In this document: positions 50,821 to 59,800 of the stretch, in pieces | Position numbering within the stretch: position 1 is the first letter of the stretch | Layout of the letters: each line of letters opens with the position of its first letter | Source: Trissonchulus latispiculum | Lineage: Eukaryota; Nematoda; Enoplea; Enoplida; Ironidae | DNA length: 64,000 bases | NCBI GenBank assembly: GCA_030248195.1 | Contig: JASAND010026798.1 | Span: 124,001-188,000, forward strand | Direction: 5' to 3' | Translations under genes and position numbers: made by a program | Notes under the pieces: model-generated | The model's input: only the letters and a program-made list of their open reading frames with translations | Told to the model about the DNA's origin: nothing | Database searches by the model: none

Positions 50821-53800
50821 GATCACTTAGATTCTTTTGCCAAAAATTTTTACAGGCTTTCTCATGCTGGTACACGTCGTAACTGAATTTTGGCAAAATT
50901 GTTACTTAGCACTTTTTGCAACTCGGCTGACGATATGAGACAGAGTGTTTAAGTGATTATGAGGTAATGGTCTCCAATGCAGCCGCTACTATAGGTGTGG
51001 TGCCGTTACACAAACCGAGAGGTTACGACACACAAACTTTAGTGCCGTTACGTTACACAATTAAACCTTCAGTCTCGTTTCACAAACCGGGTTTTCCCCA
51101 CAACACATTTGAATAGAATTCTAAGCTTTAGACAATACCTTGCCGCATATCCATAAAGTTCTACATTGTGTCTGTGTGTGCGTGTGGTTTAAGTTTGTGT
51201 TATAGAGTTGTAAGGTGTTTGTGAAGATCTCCAATTTCCCCCCCCTCAGCCCTAACTTTGTTTTTGACCATAACTTTGAAATTTTGTATATGGATGCATT
51301 TCATAGTGGAGGTGGATGAATTAAAAGAATTAAAAAAATTAAATTGTTAACGGAGGCCAAGGTGATGAAAAATTTTTGTCCCCGAATTTGCTACATAATA
51401 ATTATATAAACCGGTTGTAGTTCGTATAGTCTGTGTTCGTTTTTAATAAAATGTGCTGATAGTCTTCATCTTCATCAATGTCATCTTTACCCGCCCTTTT
51501 CTCGCAGACAAAATGATACGATTTCAACAAGTTGATTATATATTTGGTGGACCATGTTTTAAACCATTTGTATCAACATTTGTCGGCCCTTGCGTTCCAA
51601 GAAGTGGACCATTTAATTTTATTTAGAACTTATCTTTACATGGTTCCATGTAAATATGTAGTTTGTTGTTGAAAGCGTTATTTTTCTGGATGGTAGAAGA
51701 AAGGGGTTAAGTGTTATTCCACACTAACAAACTTGTGCAAATAGACGAAATTGGACTGCACGAGAACGAGGTGCGATTTTCAAGTCAAGCGTAGGTAGTA
51801 TTAATAGGCCTTCTATTAGAAACTTTGTGTGCCGAACTCAGAGTAATAAACCGTTTAACCGAGTCATAAAAATATTAAATTGGTTTCATGTTTTTAAGGC
51901 AGCATTTGGCAGTGATGACAGTAATCTTAACGTTTTCTAAGAGGGTTTAAATGAAGCAAGACCTTTTTAAATGGACATTAACTTAGGAAGACCTCCTAAA
52001 CTGTTTCACAAAACTACTTGGAGACTGCTCTTAAATTTTAACGGTAACAGCGCTCATACAATTTTCAGATACGAATTGAAATTTAGGAGCCCTCATAACA
52101 CATAATTCTGCAGCTAATAAGCGGTGCTTGGTCTTGATGGACTCGATTTGTTCAAATTGAAAACAAATGTTTACAATCTTTGTCTGCCCTTGCCAACTTA
52201 AGGCCGCGTTACCCTATTTTTAATAGTTATCCATTGTCGTTGGTTGGTTGATCGTCCCTTTAGATCGTCGTTTTCAGACAGTTTCAAATAGTTCTCTCAA
52301 ATTTCAGAATTGGAATTAGAGATCGAGCTTTGCTTACAAGGAAACATTTTACTGGCGACCGCGACATAAAACAAGCAAAGGTATTTTCTAGCTTTTCAGA
52401 CAGACCACCTAAATTACAGTCAAACAGTCTTTAAACACTGATTTCTCATTTGACTTGACCATTCAGAATTTTGTGTGTTCATGACACGTAAATAAAGCAA
52501 ATTTTAGATTTTTAAATTTGCTTAATTTCTGCACTTTAAGCATACTACGTATCTATCACATAGAAAACGGTTTGTTGGGTTTAAAGCCAACCCGGACCCA
52601 TCTTAGTCAACAATTGGCCATTTGACGAAATTGAAACTTTGGTTGAATTTTACTTGATTTCGGTCACCTGGACAACACATAGAAAGATAAAATTTATACT
52701 GATAAAATGGAAAGGTAAAATTTATACCGAATTGACCAGGAGGCTCTACTGAGCTAAGAAGTGCATGAATTTTCCTTTTGCTGCTACAAAAAATTTATCT
52801 TGAAATCTGGGTGCGGGTCTTTTCTCGCACATGGAGTTTCCTCACCGAGTCTAGATCATCCCCAGCTCGTACCACAGGCAAGCACCACAGTCAAATCATA
52901 CATGCCACCGCAAAGCTTAAGACATATCCTCTGCGTAAACTGTAAACTGTAATTCGTTTTAGGCAATGTTTTCCAGTAGTATAGGATATAGTATAGGAGT
53001 AGTATCGGGAATCATTGCGCGCAAATGGGACTTGCGCGCAAATGGGAGTGAATCACTAAAAGACGCTTTGTGAAATGCACCCCAGATCTAGCTGGCTTAT
53101 TCCTTTAAAATGTTTTACGGGGGTCCATTTGTTTGGAAAATGTTTTCGAATTATTGTGTTGTTTTTGTTTTTATGGGTTTCTTTCTTTGTTTATGTAAAA
53201 ACTGCTAAAAATCGCTAAAAATGACAAGTTTTAAGTTTGTTTTAGGCTAAAATAGTGTAAATTTAGTGAGAAATCTGGCGAATCAAGCCGGTAAAAGTTT
53301 TGTAAAATTTTCGGGTACAAATGGTAAAATTTGGCAATTGGAAATCTAAGTGCAAATGTAAGTGCAAATTTGCACTGCTAATTGTGCACCTCCGGATTAT
53401 GTATGCACATGATATTTAACGTCTCTTTCAACTTCCAAACTAATTTTTACTTTGACGTTTTGATCGAAAAGCATAACTGAGACAGAGGAGCCATTGTTTT
53501 GTGGCTTTGCACATTTTCAATGCACACATGAGTGGTCTCGCCCGCCCCGCCCACTATTTGTGCGGGAGGGGGGGGGGGGTGCGGGAGAGTTTGGATGACA
53601 TATCTCTATCGTACGTATATTCAGTCACGGTTTAAAGTGCATGTGTATAACATGCATGCAGTCTCCCAGTAAGTCTGATTTTTTACAATTTCAGGAAAAA
53701 CCTGTACAACGTGATTCCATTGTATGCCTCCAATACAGCCCATAAAGAAACTGACAGATGCTACGTTAGTATTGATCGAACTGACTACGTCGGCAATGGC

Positions 53801-56800
53801 AGTTTGTGTTTGACGGTGGCTAGATTGCTTATCGTGCTGACTGAAGAGAACATTGCGGCAGGGGATGGTTACCTGAAATCCAAGAAGTTGGCTTTTTTTC
53901 TGGGGCTCTGTCTGCTTATGGGGCGCAAAAGTATTGATTTGGCAGATTTCCAACGGTTGTGGACCGAGCATATTGAAAAGAAAAAACCGTTGAAGAAACG
54001 ATCTGGTGTATTCAACAACACAGGGTCTGTGAAGCGTCCGGCGCTGAAGTTTTTGCCCTGCATAGTTGTTTATGTCAGGGGCGTACAGGGCTTACTACCT
54101 GGCAAAGTCATTCTTTTCCCGTGTGGCACAACGTTCATCAGCATTTTGCCATTTGTTGAAGAAGTCTTGAGGAGTGTTCGCTCAAGAGAACCTTACGATG
54201 CCTTCCTTTCAGATATTCGGAAAATGGCAACGGCTATTGGTCTAAATGCAACGCAACAGGCAACTGTGAGCGTTGTCGTGAAGCAGTCCTGTGGTCTTCA
54301 TTTGTCAACGAGAGACCGCGAAAAACTCGCCAAGGTGGATAGAATCCGGCAGACACAGGAAGCTATTTCGAGACAGTTTGACAGGTTTGCTAGCGCATAT
54401 TTGGCTGGGGATGTCGAACTAACTAAGGACGATATTGATAACTCTTTGTTCGATGTGGATCACAAAGTGTCGGAACAACTACTGCGCCGCTTCGAGACCG
54501 ACACAGCTATGTCATTTGTCAAGTATTTGCGGACGCTTGGCTACAATCCCCAGCCGGCTTGGAATCAAAGACGACGGTGGACCCACGATATCTGGAAATC
54601 TATAAAGAACGCCAAAATGGCTTTAGACGCAGGGCGCATATCAACATTGCCTGCACATGAAAAGGAAAAGCTGACCCACTGCTTGAAAGTGCTGGAATGC
54701 AATGTTTCAGAGATCGTCGATACCAGTGACCTGCTCCCCTCGGTGTCTGTTAACATATCAGAGGAACTGACTGCTGAGCTGGAAGTGACCAATGTTTCAG
54801 ATCGTGTCACTGCTCTCATTGAAAAAGGGGGTGATCTGCTGAAGACATCTCTTAAAAAGACGATGAAACATTACAAAGAAAAGTCCATCTTGATGGCATC
54901 TTTGTTGCATGGATCCAAGCCTCCACGTGCTAAGGACAAGCGGTTTAAGAGACGGATCGATAACGTGCTGACTGACATCAAGGAGCGTGCAGAGGAGATA
55001 GTGAGATCTGAAGAGGTTGGTGCTGAGCGATGGAGACATTTGGATGCCTTAGTGCTTAACGAAGGCCAGAGGCGTAATCCAGGTGCTGGTCGCAGAATGA
55101 CATGGGGACTACTGGCCAAGATGCTGTCTGATCACTACGGTGTCGAAATCAGTGTGGGAACTGTTGTCCAGCTTGCCAAACCAAGGTACCGGAATCGCCG
55201 TTCTGCTGTGAGATATCGTGACGTGCCGCAAATAACTAATCGACGGCTGAGGAAAGGATATAATAAAACGGTATGCTCAATACGGTATTGTCAAACATTT
55301 TGAGACAACATTTTACGAAGGATGCCTCTCTGAAACTAGAACTCGATTTATATTTGTAACTTTAGGAACCTGCTTGCAAAAGTTGACAGAACCCAAAAGT
55401 TACTGTTTTGCCGGGTGGTATTAATTTTTAGTGTCCCGAACGAAAAAGTGGGGCTCGGCTTCCAAGATGGGGGACATGACGGAAAGTGGGGATCCGAGTT
55501 CACGTGGCTGTGCTGTGGTTGCATGACACTGTTTTTCGTGTTTCAGTTTAACGAAGACAGCCACTACAGTTCCAGCTTCTACAGGATCCTGCGTGTGATT
55601 CAGTTGACTGATACTGCTCGCGTGTTTGTCCTTGCTAGGTGTGCAAACTTTTTAATTATTTAATTATAACGCTGAGTAAGCAAATTTAATGTTTGTTAAA
55701 TTATTGGAGTCGTAAAAATTTTGAAATTTTGGCCTTATGAGCGATTGTTTAGGAAATAAATTGTTGCCAACAGGGGCGGCAACCTTTTTGGAGGCGGGGG
55801 ACATTTTGGGCAGGAGAACGACACTTCTGGAGTGGGGAAGAAAAATTGGGGGATGGTTGGATGGAATCACGATTGCATGGAACCTTCCTCGCTGATGCTG
55901 CAATATATATTTATATACATTAATTTGTCACTCTTTATTCATTGCAATTATTAAGTACAGTGGCAGTGCTCATTTTTAGTTGTGGCATTTCATCGGCCTT
56001 TTCCATGATCTGCCCATTGTGTCATCAAAATTTAGTTTTAATAGTGCGTAGTTAGTAGCTTAGCTGAAATTAGTAGCACCACGTAAACTTATCTTTCCCC
56101 AGATTTATTGATGCGGCTGGATGTGTGGGTGATTGTTTACTTATCCCAGAATTGTCTTATTCTATTTAGGGATGATCATTCTGGCTTTCCGTTGAACACT
56201 GCACAAGGCCACAACGCTTTGCCCAGCTTACATTCTGCCAGTGCATCTGGTACAGGTACAACCTTGTACGTGGACTTCAACACTTCTTATCCTAAAGTTA
56301 TCCAGGTTGGAACCCACCTGGTAGTGGTGCCGTCCGACTCACCGAATCCACCTCCGACCGCAGGGTTGTTGAAAGCTCCGAAAGTTCTACATCACAAGGT
56401 ATGTGTACATTGGCACTTTTTTTACCATCTAGGAAACTGGAATATCTATGATTGACAATATGATGGTCATGATAATGATTCCTTGACAGCAGCTCAGTGC
56501 ATCCTTCTCAAATGGCACCTGTCGGCACCCTATATGTGCTCAATCGGCACCATACCCACAGCAATAAGGCACTAGCATGTCCTCAAGTGCCAATGTATAA
56601 TGCTGTGGCCGCGTGGCCTATCTCGGGGGGGGGCTCAGCTTTTGGAAAGGGGTCTGATGAAGACAGACCCGCTGGCCGCTAGTATGGATTGCAATGCAAT
56701 GTTTTGTTATGTTCTCCCCCAGTCACAGCTATTAAATTGAAATAAAAAAGCTGAAATGGATAAGGAAAGAACTTTTGTTTCATGAGATTTGTAGTGTATA

Positions 56801-59800
56801 ATGTTAGTGTAAGTTCTTAGAAGTGTGCTTTTATAACATTTTAGGATGCTGTTCAGAACTTTCAGGACCTTCAGCAGTTGTTGGAGGAGAGTGAACCCTT
56901 CAAGTATCATGCCCATATTCCAGGCACAGATCATTTGAAAGGTATTTTCTGCTATCACCGCGATGGGGCTGTTGAAGAGTCTCCTTACAACAATGAACCG
57001 CGTTTCATGCTGGCAGTGGACCATTTCGTAAACGCCCATATTGTGACACTCCTGACTGCTAGAGCTTCTGGTGGTAAGCCCATCTATCAACCCTAAGTTT
57101 TTGGGGTCTTTTCCAGATTACCCCCACTTCTGAAATTCTTAAAACTTGGACAAATTAGGTGAAATTTGGAATAACTATGTTTTCGACATCGCTGAGTTCA
57201 AATATCTCAAAATTTTTCGATTTCGCGAAATTCGATTTTTTGATTCGCAAGGGGGGACCAACCAAGGGGAACCGAAAACTTTTTGTCTTCGATTTTGATG
57301 TGAAGTTGAAATTTGATGAAAAGTTGCATATATATATAGGGGTTTTCTGAATCTCTGAGCACGAATCTGAAATCAGTTTTTAGATTCAGTTTTCCGTTAG
57401 CTCAATATAAGCTGAAGTTGGAAGCTTAAGATGTAAGCTTATCCTGGACTAACGGAAAGCTGAATCGAGAAACTGATTTCAGATTCGTGCTCAGCGACCC
57501 CGAAAACCCCTATATACAACTTTTCATCAACATCGAAGACAAAAAAGTTGGTCCCCGTGGTCCGCCTTTCTGAATAGAAAAAATCGAATTTCGTTAAATC
57601 GAAAAATTTTGCGGTATTTGAACTCAGCGAGGTCGAAAACATAGTTATACCAAATTTTAGCTCGTTTGGTCAAGTTTTCAGAATTTTAGTGATGGGGGTA
57701 ATCTTGAAAAGACCCAGTTTTTGTTTTTAATTGTTATATTTTAATTTTAATCAATGTAGTGCATCTTACACTTTAACAAGGAGGCATGGGGTTGGTAACG
57801 GGACCCCTCAAAAACGGGAGGTTCGCTACAAGTGATGGCAAAACCAGTGCTTAAGGAAAGACATTTAAAACTTAAAATTAATTTTAACCAACTTTAAGAT
57901 TTTGAAAAATTTTCAGAAAATCGCGAAAATCTGCTTATGTATATATTTGTTCACAAATGGCTGTACATACAAATAGCTAATTCGCTGAAAATTTACAAAA
58001 ATCGAACTTTGTCCACAACATTTCCTACTAGACCCTCTCCCTAAAATTTGAGATAAGATGCAAGAGCATGTAAAATGTGGGCTAAAACGGGTACAGGAAC
58101 AGGACCCCTCAGAAATCGGAACGGAATTGTTAATGCGTGGTCTCAGATGCAAAGTGAAACGCCTCTAAATCTGTGAGATTGGGATAATATATATTTCATT
58201 GGTTCCACTGATCCGATTAATGAATTAAATCCGTGCTTTTCAGTGTGCATTTCTTTGAAAAATTGGTTTACTCTTAAAAGGTGACTGGTGAAACGGGACC
58301 GTCTGAATGATGTCGTTTATTAGCACAAGGTCCAGTTTTATTTGCTTTTATAGACAGCCACCTTAATGAAGTTGAACGTGTGAACAGCTCGATAACGTCT
58401 AGACATTCTGGTCTCGTCATTTCATCAACCTCACACGGCTACGTGCCACCTACTGGCCAAGCCTGGAAGCTGCCCAAATACAAGCATGTCCTGGAAGAAA
58501 ACTTCCGTGTAGCGATAAGCTGCTACATTGAAGCTATGAAAGGGGTAACTTATGCTGGTCGCAAAATAGAATTTTTTGCTGCCAATGAGGAGACGGAATT
58601 TTCAAGGGCTTGTCGGATCTACCTGAAGGAGGGCATGCAAAAGCTGAAGGAAGAAGAGCAGAAAGACGAATCTTTTGGTATGAAGTAGCTTTGTTTTGTG
58701 TGATGTGTCTTGTTATCGATATTCGATATGGTGTGGTCTAATTTAGGTAGATTCAGAGTTAATGTAAAATGAAAAATCGTTCAGCTTCATAGAATCTATC
58801 CGATCAGATTAAAGTTTTAAGGCAAAAATAATGTGAAATGCGTTAGCGTAGTATCAAAAAATAGCCTTTTAAGTTTGTTATTTTTGCCAGTTTTCTTCGG
58901 GAAAATTCCTTTTTCCTGTTTCAAGATTCCTTTTTTACTCCCTTTTTCTGAGGAAGGCCGCGCAACAGGCCTGCGTACGTGTTATTCAATTTAAGCGATT
59001 TCGTTAGACAAAATAGTTTTACAAAATTAAAATATGTGATATATATCTAGACAAAGTGCAATTCTACCTATTTATTCTTACAGGTAGACTCCAAATTTCG
59101 TCGATACTGGCCAATGTTGAAATAGTAAAGAGAAATCATGAAATGAGTGATCCAAAGAACCGGTACTATTATATGCTGCATTGCTGCTTTGATGCGTCGT
59201 GTCCGCACCCTGCCTGTAGTGATTCCGAGCTGAGGGATCGCTACCTCGAAAGTCCTCCTCGGTGGTATGACGGCGGTCCCTTAGCTTCCACCATTCCAAA
59301 ACCCGTTCCAGACCCTGCCTATCCTTGGGGTTCCAGCAATTGTGGTAGGTGTGGTGTGGGGACAATGTGCTATGGGCATTTCCTGCCTGCCGAGTTGGCT
59401 GTTTTGCCAGAAAATCAGGAACGATGTATGGCTGAAAGTCCCAAGATGCAGCTAGAAAAGTATATCAAGAGCCAGAAGTTTCGCGAACAAGGCATTGTTG
59501 AGGATGATGTCATCCAGTTGGCACGGCAAACTCTGCTCCGACCAGCTGATGTCCGCAATTTCCTCCTTAAAAAGCGGGAAGGTCGATCAAATGTTCGCGC
59601 TGTAAAAGAGCAGTCTAAGCGAGCTAAAGTCCGCATAACGAAAAAAGGAGTACAGAGGAGCAACCAAGCCGCTGACAGTCAAACTTTTGCAGGTGACTGA
59701 CATAACCTTAATATATTTAGATATTTGTTTTCAACGGTTTACGTTTCTTGTCTCCCTGTCCCTTTGCGAAAGTTATGTAGTTTCTTTTGGAGTTCGTGTA

